Below, one piece after another: positions 7,525 to 15,587 of a DNA stretch of 64,000 nt (position 1 is its first letter; every line of letters starts with the position of its first letter). Location: positions 1 to 64,000 of the forward strand of contig NZ_BOOA01000032.1 of assembly GCF_016862995.1 (NCBI RefSeq). Direction: 5' to 3'. A model generated the notes under the pieces. The model was not told the DNA's origin. It saw only the letters and a list, made by a program, of their open reading frames with translations, and searched no databases. The DNA is from Acrocarpospora phusangensis (lineage in GTDB: Bacteria > Actinomycetota > Actinomycetes > Streptosporangiales > Streptosporangiaceae). Both the position numbers and the translations under genes were made by a program.

Positions 7525-8367
7525 TCAGGCGGGCCGCTGGGCGGTGAGGCTGCCGAGCAGGGCCAGCAGTTCGGCGCTGCGGCTGCCGGGCTCGGCGTGG
7601 AAGACCACCAGGAGCAGGTCGTCGGCGCCGCTGACCGTGAACTTGTTGGAGTGCAGGTCCAGCTCGCCGACCAGTGGGTGGGTGAGCCGGCTCACCCTGC
7701 CCCGCTTGGGCCGTACGTCGTGGCGGCTCCACAGCTGCCGGAAACGTTCACTCCTGATCGACAGCTCGCCCACCAGCTCCACCAGCCGGGGGTCGTCGAC
7801 GCAAAGCCCGGCGTTGGCGCGCAGGCTGGCCACGCCCTCCTCGGTCGTCTCCTCCCAGTCGCGCCGCAGGTCCCGTTCGGCGGGGTCGAGGAAGACGGCC
7901 TGGAGCAGGTTCACCCCGGCGGCGTAGTTCGGGGACAGCGCCGCCGCCAGGGAGTTCACCGCGAGCACGTCCGCGAACCTGTTCTGCACGTACCCGGGAT
8001 TGTGCGCCCACCCGTCGATGAGCTGGAGGATGCTCGGCGGCACCCGCTCCGGCCTGGGCGCCGTACGCGGGCGCTGCCTGAGGCGGGCGGGCCGCTCCCG
8101 GCTCAGGCCGATCAGGTACGCGGTCGCGTCGGCGTCCAGCCGCAGCACCCTGGCCAGCGCGTCCAGGACCTGGACGGACGGGTTCCGGTCGCGGCCCTGC
8201 TCCAGCCGGAGGTAGTAGTCGGCGCTGATCCCGGCCAGCATCGCGACCTCCTCCCGGCGCAGGCCCAGCACCCGGCGCAGGCCGGCGCCGCTGATCCCGA
8301 CATCCTCCGGCCGGACCTGTTCCCGCCGCGCGCGGAGGAACTCGCCGAGTGCGTTGCTGCCGTCCAT
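7525..8367 (-). CDS. XRE family regulator with MmyB-like ligand domain
   Basis: A 280-residue paralogue of the regulator at 4059-4901. The HTH region reads LGEFLRARREQ..GLRREEVAMLAGISADYYLRLEQGRDRNPS, followed by the MmyB domain with LLQAVFLDPAERDL and the end LTHPLVGELDLHSNKF. It is divergent from the aldo/keto reductase gene with 158 nt between them, so it probably controls that gene. The ATG at 8367 opens the standard HTH register (MDGSNALGEFLRARRE). Confidence 0.9.
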   Translation of the reverse strand: MDGSNALGEFLRARREQVRPEDVGISGAGLRRVLGLRREEVAMLAGISADYYLRLEQGRDRNPSVQVLDALARVLRLDADATAYLIGLSRERPARLRQRPRTAPRPERVPPSILQLIDGWAHNPGYVQNRFADVLAVNSLAAALSPNYAAGVNLLQAVFLDPAERDLRRDWEETTEEGVASLRANAGLCVDDPRLVELVGELSIRSERFRQLWSRHDVRPKRGRVSRLTHPLVGELDLHSNKFTVSGADDLLLVVFHAEPGSRSAELLALLGSLTAQRPA

Positions 8368-8525
8368 GCCCTTCACGGTAGCCGCGTTCCGCCGGGCGTG
8401 ACTGGCCCTGCCACTCCCAGGAACACCGGGGCACTGCCGTCCCGCCACGGGTACGCCGGACAGTGTGGGTGTCGTGACCGGCCGTTCTCCGGCCGGCGTA
8501 CCAGCGGAAACGGAAAGGCAGACCA

Positions 8526-9389
8526 TTGGTCAGTGTTCCCGGCGGGGCTCTCACCCTCGCGGACGGTCTCACCCTCGGCAGGATGGGCTACGGTGCCATG
8601 CAGCTGGCCGGCCCCGGCGTCTTCGGGCCGCCGGAGGACCGCGACCAGGCCCTAGCGGTGCTGCGCGAGGCGGTGGAGCTGGGCGTCACCCACATCGACA
8701 CGAGCGACTTCTACGGCCCCGCCGTCGTCAACGAGCTCATCAGGGAGGCCCTGCACCCCTATCCCGCGGACCTGCGCATCGTCACCAAGGTGGGCGCGCG
8801 CCGCGGCGGCGACGGCAGCTGGATCCCCTCACTGGACCCCGGCGACCTGAAGGACCAGGTCAGGGAGAACCTCCAGCACCTCGGCGTGGACAGCCTCGAC
8901 GTCGTCAACCTGCGGCTCGGCTCGTTCGACGGCACCGGCCAGGAGTCCCTCGCCGAGCAGTTCGGCGCGCTCGCGGAGCTGCGGCAGCAGGGACTCATCC
9001 GCCACCTGGGCCTCAGCGGCGCGTCGGCGGCGCAGCTGACCGAGGCGCAGGCCATCGCGCCCGTGGTGACCGTGCAGAACCTCTACAACCTGGCGCAGCG
9101 GCGGGACGACGCGCTGGTCGACCGGTGCGCGGCCGAGGGCATCGCCTACGCCGCGTTCTTCCCGCTCGGCGGCCTCACCCCGCTCCAGTCCGCCGCGCTC
9201 ACCGAGGTCGCGGCCCGGCTGGACGCCACGCCGCAGCAGGTCGCGCTGGCCTGGCTGCTCCAGCGCTCGGCCACGACCGTCCTCATTCCGGGCACCTCGT
9301 CCGTGGCGCACCTGCGGGAGAACGTCGCCGCCGCTGATCTGGTCCTGCCGGCCGAGGCCGTCGCCGAGCTGGACGCGGCCGGGGGGTAG
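8526..9389 (+). CDS. Aldo/keto reductase
   Basis: A 287-residue TIM-barrel oxidoreductase. The AKR tetrad is visible: Asp and Tyr in HIDTSDFYG, Lys in VTKVG and His in IRHLGLS. The NADPH-binding C-terminal segment is TVLIPGTSSVAHLREN. It probably reduces aldehydes or ketones in the cytoplasm. The start codon appears to be TTG at 8526 (MVSVPGG) with an upstream ggaaagg. The gene is divergent from an XRE-MmyB regulator, a pairing common in actinobacteria. Confidence 0.9.
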   Translation: MVSVPGGALTLADGLTLGRMGYGAMQLAGPGVFGPPEDRDQALAVLREAVELGVTHIDTSDFYGPAVVNELIREALHPYPADLRIVTKVGARRGGDGSWIPSLDPGDLKDQVRENLQHLGVDSLDVVNLRLGSFDGTGQESLAEQFGALAELRQQGLIRHLGLSGASAAQLTEAQAIAPVVTVQNLYNLAQRRDDALVDRCAAEGIAYAAFFPLGGLTPLQSAALTEVAARLDATPQQVALAWLLQRSATTVLIPGTSSVAHLRENVAAADLVLPAEAVAELDAAGG

Positions 9390-9415
9390 ATTTCCGCCCG
9401 AACCGGGGAGCGCGC

Positions 9416-9820
9416 ATGGGGTGGGACATCCTGATCGGCGTCGCGGCGGCCGTGCTGGCCTGCTGGGCCGCGCTGGTCGCCGCGCTGGTCGTGCTGCGCC
9501 CGAAGGGGTCGCTGCTGACCGAGGCGCTGCGGGTCCTGCCCGACCTGCTCCGGCTGCTGCGCCGCCTGGCGGCCGACCCGGCGCTGCCGCGCGGCGTCCG
9601 GATCCGGCTCGGGCTGCTGCTGGCCTACCTGGCGATGCCGATCGACCTGATCCCCGACTTCATCCCGGTCCTCGGCTACGCCGACGACGCCATCATCGTC
9701 ACGGCGGTGCTGCGCGGCGTGGTGCGCCGCGCCGGTCTCGCGGCCGTACGGCGGCACTGGCCCGGCACCGACGACGGCTTCGCCGCGCTCCGCCGCCTCA
9801 CCGGCATCCGCGACGACTAG
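9416..9820 (+). CDS. DUF1232 (YkvA-like) membrane protein
   Basis: A 134-residue protein with one N-terminal transmembrane helix (residues about 5-27) and the DUF1232 signature LAYLAMPIDLIPDFIPVLGYADDAIIV. The family is widespread and of unknown function. It starts 26 nt after the aldo/keto reductase stop and may be cotranscribed. Confidence 0.85.
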   Translation: MGWDILIGVAAAVLACWAALVAALVVLRPKGSLLTEALRVLPDLLRLLRRLAADPALPRGVRIRLGLLLAYLAMPIDLIPDFIPVLGYADDAIIVTAVLRGVVRRAGLAAVRRHWPGTDDGFAALRRLTGIRDD

Positions 9821-9956
9821 CCGGCCGGGGTGTTCCGCGCCGTGCCACCCGGCCGGTCTCCCGGTGCGTCACCCGCCCTCCGGTGCGGGCGCCGGAACGG
9901 TCTGGAACGCCTTACCAGCGATTCCACGACCGTCCGACCACACGGGAGAACAGCAT

Positions 9957-10442
9957 ATGAACAAGATCCGCCGCGGCCTGGCCGCCTCGGTGATCGCCGC
10001 CCTCGGCGTGCTGGGCCTGGCCGGCTCGCCCGCGCAGGCGGCGACCGTGATCACCGCCCAGCTGAGCATCAGCCCCAACCCGCCCCCCGGCCCCGGCGTC
10101 TTCAACGTGAAGGTCTTCGTCAAGGTCCCGATGAGCCAGGAGGACGCCGAAGGGTACCTCGGCAACGGGGCCAGGATCGAAGTGCGGTTCATGGGCGACG
10201 ACCCGGGCACCGACAGCGTCATCCTCGGCCCGGTCACCTTCGTGAGGTCGTCCACCGGCCTGTCCGTCGGCCCCGAGGGCATCCGGCTCCACTTCCTGTC
10301 ACAGGAGGCGGGCGGCTCCTTCCTCAACGAGGACGACTCCTGGGGCAACCGCGTGGACGAGGTCTACGTGAACGCCCGGTTCGTCGACGCCACGGGCGCG
10401 ACCATCCGGACCAACTCCAACCTGGCCACCGGCCTGTTCTGA
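9957..10442 (+). CDS. Secreted protein of unknown function
   Basis: A 161-residue protein with a clear Sec signal peptide (MNKIRRGLAASVIAALGVLG..SPAQA, cleavage near residue 29). The mature part is beta-rich and Gly/Pro-containing, with no cysteines and no family I recognise. The ATG at 9957 follows gggagaacagcat. It is probably exported to the cell wall or medium. Confidence 0.7.
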   Translation: MNKIRRGLAASVIAALGVLGLAGSPAQAATVITAQLSISPNPPPGPGVFNVKVFVKVPMSQEDAEGYLGNGARIEVRFMGDDPGTDSVILGPVTFVRSSTGLSVGPEGIRLHFLSQEAGGSFLNEDDSWGNRVDEVYVNARFVDATGATIRTNSNLATGLF

Positions 10443-10465
10443 CCAGGCAGAGCTCCGGGGGCGGG

Positions 10466-11401
10466 TCAGCCACGGCCCGCCTCCGGCACGCCGGCGCGGG
10501 GCACCCGGCTCCCGCGCCGGGCCACCACCAGCATGACCACGGCCGGGATGAGCAGCCCGAGCCAGCCGAACAGCCAGGACCCCGTCATCACCAGGACGAT
10601 GAGGTCGAACCCGGCGAGGAGCCCCACGGGCGCGGCGGCCAGCAGGATCGTCCGCCGCCCGCTCGCGCTCCGGGCGGCGCATCCCGCGGCCACCGCCACC
10701 ACCGTCAGCGGCGGCATCAGCAGGACGGTGTCCCATTCGTAGCCCAGGAGCCCCAGGGACAGGTTCTGCGGCACCACGGCGGCCGCGAACAACGCCGTCC
10801 AGCCGAGCATCCGCCGGTACGGCATGGCCGGCCGCTCAACCCGGAACGTGACCAGCAGCGCCGTCAGCGCGTACGGCGTCAGCATCAGGACGACGGGCAG
10901 CAGCTGGCTGGAGCTGAACGAGTACGTCCCCGAGAAGTCCAGGGGCAGCAGCATCGACAGGTTCCAGGCGATCAACCCGCCGCTCCACGCCCAGGTCGCC
11001 GCCACCGCCGGCCATCGCGGCGCGTACCGGATCAGCACGACGATCAGCACCGATGCGAGCGCGACCGCGGACGCGATCGCTCCCGACCACCGGTCGAAGC
11101 CGTATATCCACGCGTTGATCGCGTTCCCGATCTGTTCGCCGGTGAGCACCAGCGCCGCGACCAGCCCGGCCAGCCCGAACGCCCGCCGCCAGGAGGGCCC
11201 CGACTCGGCGCCGAAGGCGGTGCGTAACCTGATCAGGATGGCGCCTCTGATCAGGTCGGCCGAGTCCGCTAGCCGCGGCCGGGCGCGGCCCGGTTCCGCG
11301 CTCGCCATCAGGACCCCGAGCATCTCCTCCTCGTGCACGGCCCGGTGCGCCCGCGGATACCACTCCAGCAGCCGCCGGTAGCGTGCCTCCAGCTCGCTCA
11401 T
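10466..11401 (-). CDS. Multi-pass membrane protein paired with PadR
   Basis: A 311-residue protein with a short amphipathic cytoplasmic N-terminus (RYRRLLEWYPRAHRAVHEEEMLGVLM). This signature is usual for membrane proteins encoded after PadR regulators in actinobacteria. About seven or eight predicted transmembrane segments follow. Its ATG overlaps the PadR stop by 4 nt (ATGA), so the two are translationally coupled. The function is unknown; a role in envelope stress or antibiotic response is suggested only by the PadR link. Confidence 0.75.
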   Translation of the reverse strand: MSELEARYRRLLEWYPRAHRAVHEEEMLGVLMASAEPGRARPRLADSADLIRGAILIRLRTAFGAESGPSWRRAFGLAGLVAALVLTGEQIGNAINAWIYGFDRWSGAIASAVALASVLIVVLIRYAPRWPAVAATWAWSGGLIAWNLSMLLPLDFSGTYSFSSSQLLPVVLMLTPYALTALLVTFRVERPAMPYRRMLGWTALFAAAVVPQNLSLGLLGYEWDTVLLMPPLTVVAVAAGCAARSASGRRTILLAAAPVGLLAGFDLIVLVMTGSWLFGWLGLLIPAVVMLVVARRGSRVPRAGVPEAGRG

Positions 11402-11736
11402 GAGAGCCCCCAGGCCGTGCTGAAGCCCTGCCGCAGGCGGGTGACGGCGGCGGTGGCGTGCCGGGTGAGGCGGTCGGCCTCGGCGCTCAGGCGGGTGGCG
11501 CCCTCGCCGGTGAGGCGGTAGTAGCGCCGCACCCGGCCGTCGACGATCTCCTCGCGCTCGGATTCGATCAGGCCCTCGGCGCGCAGCCGGTCGAGGGCGG
11601 CGTAGAGCGTTCCCGCCCGCAGCACGACTCTGCCGCCGGAGATCCCCTCGACGTCGGTGATCACCCCGTAGCCGTGCTGCGGCCCGGCCGCGAGCGCGGT
11701 GAGGATCAGGAACGTCGGCTCCTGCATTGGTTTCAT
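11398..11736 (-). CDS. PadR family transcriptional regulator
   Basis: A 112-residue winged-helix protein of the short PadR (PadR-s1) type: FLILTALAAGPQHGYGVI, then RAGTLYAALDRLRAEGLIESE and the wing GRVRRYYRLTGEG. The ATG at 11736 lies 6 nt after TATACA, and a 21-nt palindrome fills the promoter spacer, so the gene is probably autoregulated and leaderless. An ATG at 11727 is the alternative start. It is in an operon with the membrane protein downstream. Confidence 0.9.
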   Translation of the reverse strand: MKPMQEPTFLILTALAAGPQHGYGVITDVEGISGGRVVLRAGTLYAALDRLRAEGLIESEREEIVDGRVRRYYRLTGEGATRLSAEADRLTRHATAAVTRLRQGFSTAWGLS

Positions 11737-11742
11737 GTCATC

Positions 11743-11772
11743 TGTATATACCGATGGTCGGTATATCGGCAA
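11743..11772 (-). promoter_or_regulatory. PadR promoter with palindromic operator in the spacer
   Basis: On the minus strand TTGCCG (11772-11767), an 18-nt spacer and TATACA (11748-11743) are followed by 6 nt and the ATG. A perfect palindrome ATATACCGA-N3-TCGGTATAT occupies 11746-11766, covering the spacer and part of the -10. This is where a PadR dimer would block RNA polymerase. Confidence 0.75.
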
Positions 11773-11776
11773 TGCG

Positions 11777-12130
11777 TCAGCGGGTTTCGGCAGGCAGGTG
11801 CTTCTGGGCCCACTGGGAGATCTGCTCCAGGGCCGGCATGAGGGCCAGGCCGCTTTCGGTCAGCGCGTACGAGACCGAGACCGGGGGGCCCTCGTCGACG
11901 GTGCGGGAGATCAGGCCCGCCTCGGTCAGTTCGGAGAGGCGGTCGGAGAGGACCGAGTCGCTCACGCCGACGATGGCGCGGGAGAGCTCGCGGAACCCGG
12001 CGGGGCCGCCGCCCAGGCTGCCGAGCACGACGCCGCTCCACCTCTTCCCGAGCAGGGTGAACGCGCGGGTCAGCGCGACGTCGCCGCGCAGGCAGGCCGT
12101 CACGGCGGGGGCCGGGGGTGGCGTGGACAT
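11777..12130 (-). CDS. HxlR family transcriptional regulator
   Basis: A 117-residue winged-helix regulator: LLGKRWSGVVLGSLGGGPAGFRELSRAI..SVLSDRLSELTEAGLISR, with a wing YALTESG. It has a conserved-position Cys (ACLRGD) near the N-terminus, a feature of redox- or electrophile-sensing HxlR/DUF24 proteins. It is divergent from the FAD oxidoreductase gene and probably regulates it through the TTGCTAGTT repeats between them. Confidence 0.88.
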   Translation of the reverse strand: MSTPPPAPAVTACLRGDVALTRAFTLLGKRWSGVVLGSLGGGPAGFRELSRAIVGVSDSVLSDRLSELTEAGLISRTVDEGPPVSVSYALTESGLALMPALEQISQWAQKHLPAETR

Positions 12131-12152
12131 GCCCTCGATGATAGCCCACTCG

Positions 12153-12201
12153 AACTAGTCAAATCAGGTGTTGCTAGTTTTTTGCTAGTTGCTTGTATGC
12201 T
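12153..12201. promoter_or_regulatory. HxlR operator repeats and promoter of the FAD oxidoreductase
   Basis: Two direct copies of TTGCTAGTT at 12171-12179 and 12182-12190 (11-bp period, one helical turn), with an inverted AACTAG at 12153-12158. On the plus strand TTGCTA followed about 19 nt later by TATGCT (12196-12201) could be the promoter of the oxidoreductase gene, overlapped by the repeats. Confidence 0.5.
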
Positions 12202-12239
12202 CATCGCCACATCTCGATTGCGAGTGAGGACTGACTGAA

Positions 12240-13349
12240 ATGATCTCTGAAGCGCGTCCCAGCGTCGTCGTGCTCGGTGGCGGATATGCCGGGTTCACCC
12301 TGGCGAAGTCGCTCGACGACGTGGCCGACGTCACGCTCGTCGACCCGTCCGACACGTTCATGCACAACGTGGCCTCCTGGCGCACCCTGGTCGAGCCGGA
12401 ATGGCTGGACCGGATCTTCCTGCCCTTCGACGGGCTGCTCCGGCACGGCCGGTTCGTACGGGACCAGGCCGTCGCCGTGGACGGGCGGCGGGTCACGCTG
12501 GCCTCGGGCCGGCGGCTGGAGCCCGACTACCTGGTCCTGGCCACCGGCTCGTCCTACCCGTTCCCGGCCAAGAGCGACGTGTGGGACGCCGAGAAGACGC
12601 GGGCCAGGATGCTGGACGCGCACGACGCCCTGCGCGGCGCGCGGCGCGTGCTCGTCGTCGGCGCCGGTCCCTCCGGCCTGGAGCTGGCCGGCGAGATCAA
12701 GGCGTTCTTCCCGGACAAGCACGTCACGATCGCCGACATCGGCGCCGACGTCATGCCCGGCCCGTTCGACCAGGCCCTCCGCGACGAGCTGCGCGCCCAG
12801 GTGCACGGGCTGGGCATCGAGCTCAAGCTGGGCAGCCCGCTGAAGGCCCTGCCGGAGGCGGCGCCCGCCACCCTCTCCCCGATCTCGATCACCACCGAGG
12901 CGGGGGACGAGCTGACCGCCGACATCTGGTTCCGCTGCTTCGGCGTCGAACCCCGGACCGGCTACCTGACCGGCGCGCTCGCCGAGGCGCGCGACGCGCG
13001 CGGCTACGTCCGGGTGGACGAGTACCTGCGGGCCGGCGGCGTGGACCGCGTGTACGCCATCGGCGACATCGCGGACGCCGACCGCGACACCGTGGGCTCG
13101 GCCAACGCCCAGGCCACGCTGGTCGCCGCCAACATCCGCGGCGAGATCACGGGCTCGCCGGAACGCACGGCCTACGAGAAGATCCCGCCCATGGTCATCG
13201 TGCCGCTGGGCCCCGAAGGAGGCGCGGGCCAGCTGCCGGGCCAGGGCGTCTTCGGTGCCGAACAGGCGTCCGGGATCAAGGGCGCGACGCTCTTCGCCGA
13301 CGTGTACGCCGAGATGTTCAACGTCCCCGCCGGATCGACCCGAAAATAG
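12240..13349 (+). CDS. FAD-dependent pyridine nucleotide oxidoreductase (NDH-2/AIF-like)
   Basis: A 369-residue two-dinucleotide-binding-domain flavoprotein. FAD motif VVVLGGGYAGF lies at residues about 8-18, the NAD(P) motif VLVVGAGPSGLELAGEI in the middle, and the second FAD motif VYAIGDIAD near residue 270. It resembles type II NADH:quinone reductases and AIFM2/FSP1-like quinone oxidoreductases. No transmembrane anchor is seen. The divergent HxlR gene suggests induction by quinones or oxidative stress (inference). Confidence 0.82.
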   Translation: MISEARPSVVVLGGGYAGFTLAKSLDDVADVTLVDPSDTFMHNVASWRTLVEPEWLDRIFLPFDGLLRHGRFVRDQAVAVDGRRVTLASGRRLEPDYLVLATGSSYPFPAKSDVWDAEKTRARMLDAHDALRGARRVLVVGAGPSGLELAGEIKAFFPDKHVTIADIGADVMPGPFDQALRDELRAQVHGLGIELKLGSPLKALPEAAPATLSPISITTEAGDELTADIWFRCFGVEPRTGYLTGALAEARDARGYVRVDEYLRAGGVDRVYAIGDIADADRDTVGSANAQATLVAANIRGEITGSPERTAYEKIPPMVIVPLGPEGGAGQLPGQGVFGAEQASGIKGATLFADVYAEMFNVPAGSTRK

Positions 13350-13392
13350 ACCAGAACGAGCGGCCGGCGGGCAGTCGAGAGGGTGAGGGTTC

Positions 13393-13794
13393 ATGGGTGC
13401 GGGTGAGCGGGACCTGCGGAGACTGCTGGCCGGGATGCGCCCGGAGCTCAATCCCGGCCGGTACGTCTTCGCCACCGTCGATGGGGGCGTACCGGCCGGG
13501 GTCACGCCCGTGGTGACGGTCGCGGAGGCGGAGGGCCTCACGGTGGTGGCGCGGCTGGAGGAGGCCGACGCGGCGGGCCTCGCGTACGACTACGTGGCGG
13601 CGTGGATCACCCTGCGGGTGCGCTCCGCGCTGGAGGCGGTCGGCCTGACGGCGGCCGTCGCCGGGGAACTGGCCGCCGCGGGCCTGAGCTGCAACGTCGT
13701 CGCGGGTTTCCACCACGACCACCTCTTCGTCCCGTACGAGCGGGCGGACGAGGCGGTCGCCCTGCTGGCGGAGCTGTCCCGGCGCTCCGCCTGA
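13393..13794 (+). CDS. ACT domain-containing protein
   Basis: A 133-residue protein with the pattern of stand-alone ACT-domain proteins: an N-terminal LNPGRYVFATV and the C-terminal hydrophobic block WITLRVRSALEAVGLTAAVAGEL..GLSCNVVAGFHHDHLFVPYERADEA. ACT domains bind amino acids or small ligands. The function is unknown. It lies 43 nt after the FAD oxidoreductase gene and is convergent with the FrnE-like gene. Confidence 0.75.
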   Translation: MGAGERDLRRLLAGMRPELNPGRYVFATVDGGVPAGVTPVVTVAEAEGLTVVARLEEADAAGLAYDYVAAWITLRVRSALEAVGLTAAVAGELAAAGLSCNVVAGFHHDHLFVPYERADEAVALLAELSRRSA

Positions 13795-13804
13795 GCGGGA
13801 GCCG

Positions 13805-14512
13805 TCAGCCGGGGATCGCGCACCCGTCCGGGCCGCACGCGGCGGAGCCGCCCACGGGGGTCAGGGCCACGGGGTGCGCGGCGTCCCAGGCCTGGCGCAG
13901 GATGCCGAGCATGGTGTCGGCGTCCTGGGCGCCGGAGACGCCGTACCGGTCGTCGATGACGGTGAAGGGCACGCCGGTCGCGCCGAGGCGGCGGGCCTGG
14001 GCGCCGTCCTGTTCGACCTGGGCGCGGTGGCGGTGCTCGGTGAGGGCCCGGCGGGTGGCGGCGGCGTCGAGGCCGATCTCCTCGCCGAGGGCGACCAGGT
14101 CGTCGAGGGTGAACACGGAGCGGGACCGGCCGAAGTAGGCGTCGAAGACGAGCTCCCACGCCTCGGAGTGGAGTCCCTGCTCGGTGGCGTACGCGAGGAA
14201 CTCGTGGGCCAGGGCGGTGTTGCCCACGTTGTTGCCGCCCACGTTGTAGGGGGACAGGCCCTCGGCGCGGGCCATGTCCTCGACCCTGCGGGTCATCGCG
14301 GCGATCTGGGCCGGGCTCATCCCGGTCTTGGCCGTCAGCATCTCGAAGACCGGCACCGTCGATCCGGTCGGCGTGGACGGGTCCAGCTGGAAGGAGCGGT
14401 GGATCACCTCGACCTGGTCGCGATGCTCGAATCGGGCCAGTGCCGCCTTCAGCCGGTGGTTGCCGAGACCACACCACGGGCACGTCACATCGGCCCAGAT
14501 CTCTATCTTCAT
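13805..14512 (-). CDS. DsbA family (FrnE-like) thiol oxidoreductase
   Basis: A 235-residue cytoplasmic DsbA-like protein with the thioredoxin-fold active site CPWC (IWADVTCPWCGLG) and the helical insertion typical of FrnE/2-hydroxychromene isomerase-like proteins. The C-terminus has the extra Cys pair CGPDGC seen in FrnE proteins. The cis-Pro is in ATGVPFTV. The ATG at 14512 follows ggagct. It is divergent from an HxlR regulator, which fits oxidative or thiol stress control. Confidence 0.88.
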   Translation of the reverse strand: MKIEIWADVTCPWCGLGNHRLKAALARFEHRDQVEVIHRSFQLDPSTPTGSTVPVFEMLTAKTGMSPAQIAAMTRRVEDMARAEGLSPYNVGGNNVGNTALAHEFLAYATEQGLHSEAWELVFDAYFGRSRSVFTLDDLVALGEEIGLDAAATRRALTEHRHRAQVEQDGAQARRLGATGVPFTVIDDRYGVSGAQDADTMLGILRQAWDAAHPVALTPVGGSAACGPDGCAIPG

Positions 14513-14618
14513 GCCGTGAGCTCCAATTCCTACCATCTGTGCGTAGCGACATCCTGCGTTAGAATCGGAAAGCTTACAAAAGGCACAAGCATGTCCGTAC
14601 CGAACATGGGGGTAGGAA

Positions 14619-15008
14619 ATGAGTGCCGTGCCGAGGGCTCTGGCCGGTCCCTGCGCCCGATGGCCGGAGGACAGCGATTTCGTCCGCGAAGTCCTGGAGC
14701 GCGCCGGCGACAAATGGAGCACCCTGGTCGTGGCCACCCTGGAGGACGGTCCCCTGCGTTACACGGACATCCACCATTCCATCCCCGGCATCTCCCAGCG
14801 CATGCTGACCCTCACCCTGCGCCACCTGCGCCGGGACGGCCTCATCACCCGCACCTCCTACCCGGAGGTCCCGCCGCGCGTCGAATACGCCCTCACGCCC
14901 CTGGGTTCCAGCCTGCTGGCCACCGTGCTCGCCCTGGCCGCGTGGGCCGTTGACCACCATGTCGAGATCCGCCGGAACCGCGCCCGCTTCGACGCCGCGG
15001 GGGAGTGA
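14619..15008 (+). CDS. HxlR family transcriptional regulator
   Basis: A 129-residue winged-helix regulator with the HxlR signature: VLERAGDKWSTLVVATLEDGPLRYTDIHHSIPGISQRMLTLTLRHLRRDGL, and wing YALTPLG. It has an N-terminal Cys (GPCARWPED) at a redox-sensing position. A good Shine-Dalgarno (gggggtagg) precedes the ATG. It is divergent from the FrnE-like gene, its likely target. Confidence 0.9.
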   Translation: MSAVPRALAGPCARWPEDSDFVREVLERAGDKWSTLVVATLEDGPLRYTDIHHSIPGISQRMLTLTLRHLRRDGLITRTSYPEVPPRVEYALTPLGSSLLATVLALAAWAVDHHVEIRRNRARFDAAGE

Positions 15009-15017
15009 GCGGCGCGG

Positions 15018-15587
15018 TCAGCCGGGCCAGGCGGTCACCGACAGGAAGCGGATCGGCAGCTCGGCCAGGAGCCGGGGTCCGTGCGGTCCGGCGCCGTCGA
15101 ACTGGAGGCAGTCACCGGGGGTGAGGGTGTAGCTGGACATGCCGTGGCCGTACACCATCTCGCCTTCCAGCATGTAGAGGAACTCGGTGCCGGGGTGCTG
15201 GAAGAGGGGGAAGACCTCGCTGGACTCGGTGAGGGTGACCAGGACCGGTTCCAGGCGCCGGTGCACGCCGCGGAGCGCGCCGAGCAGCCGGTAGTGGTGG
15301 CCCGCCCGGGTGCCGCGCCGGACGATCTCGGCGCCGTGCCCGGCCGGGGTGAACACGGCCTCGCTCTCCACGTCCACACCCCGGAACAGGGCGGTGACCG
15401 GGATCTCCAGGCCCTCGGCCAGGCGGGCCAGCGTGGTCAGGCTGCACGAGGTCTGGGCGTTCTCGATCTTGGAGAGCATGGCCTTGGAGAGCCCGGCCCG
15501 CCGCGCCAGCACGGCCGCGGACAGCCCGGCGGCCTGCCGGTACTCCCGGGTGCGCTGCGCGATGATCTCCTCGAGCGCGCCGGTCAC
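15018..15587 (-). CDS. XRE family regulator with cupin domain
   Basis: A 189-residue regulator: N-terminal HTH (QRTREYRQAAGLSAAVLARRAGLSKAMLSKIENAQTSCSL) joined to a C-terminal cupin (FPLFQHPGTEFLYMLEGEMVYGHG..TLTPGDCLQFDG). Regulators of this design control polyamine, amino-acid and amine catabolism genes. It is the last gene of the glnT-glxBCD operon and starts with GTG overlapping the FAD oxidoreductase stop by 4 nt. It probably senses the operon's substrate and controls the promoter before the glutamine synthetase gene. Confidence 0.9.
   Translation of the reverse strand: MTGALEEIIAQRTREYRQAAGLSAAVLARRAGLSKAMLSKIENAQTSCSLTTLARLAEGLEIPVTALFRGVDVESEAVFTPAGHGAEIVRRGTRAGHHYRLLGALRGVHRRLEPVLVTLTESSEVFPLFQHPGTEFLYMLEGEMVYGHGMSSYTLTPGDCLQFDGAGPHGPRLLAELPIRFLSVTAWPG

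Noticed and set aside
9830-11227. Long plus-strand open frame across the secreted protein and membrane gene
   Set aside because: It is a shadow of genes on both strands; its Arg/Pro/Gly-rich product is typical of high-GC out-of-frame reading.
13350-13392. tRNA or small RNA in short intergenic gaps
   Set aside because: No cloverleaf, CCA end or conserved RNA motif was seen here or in the other gaps.
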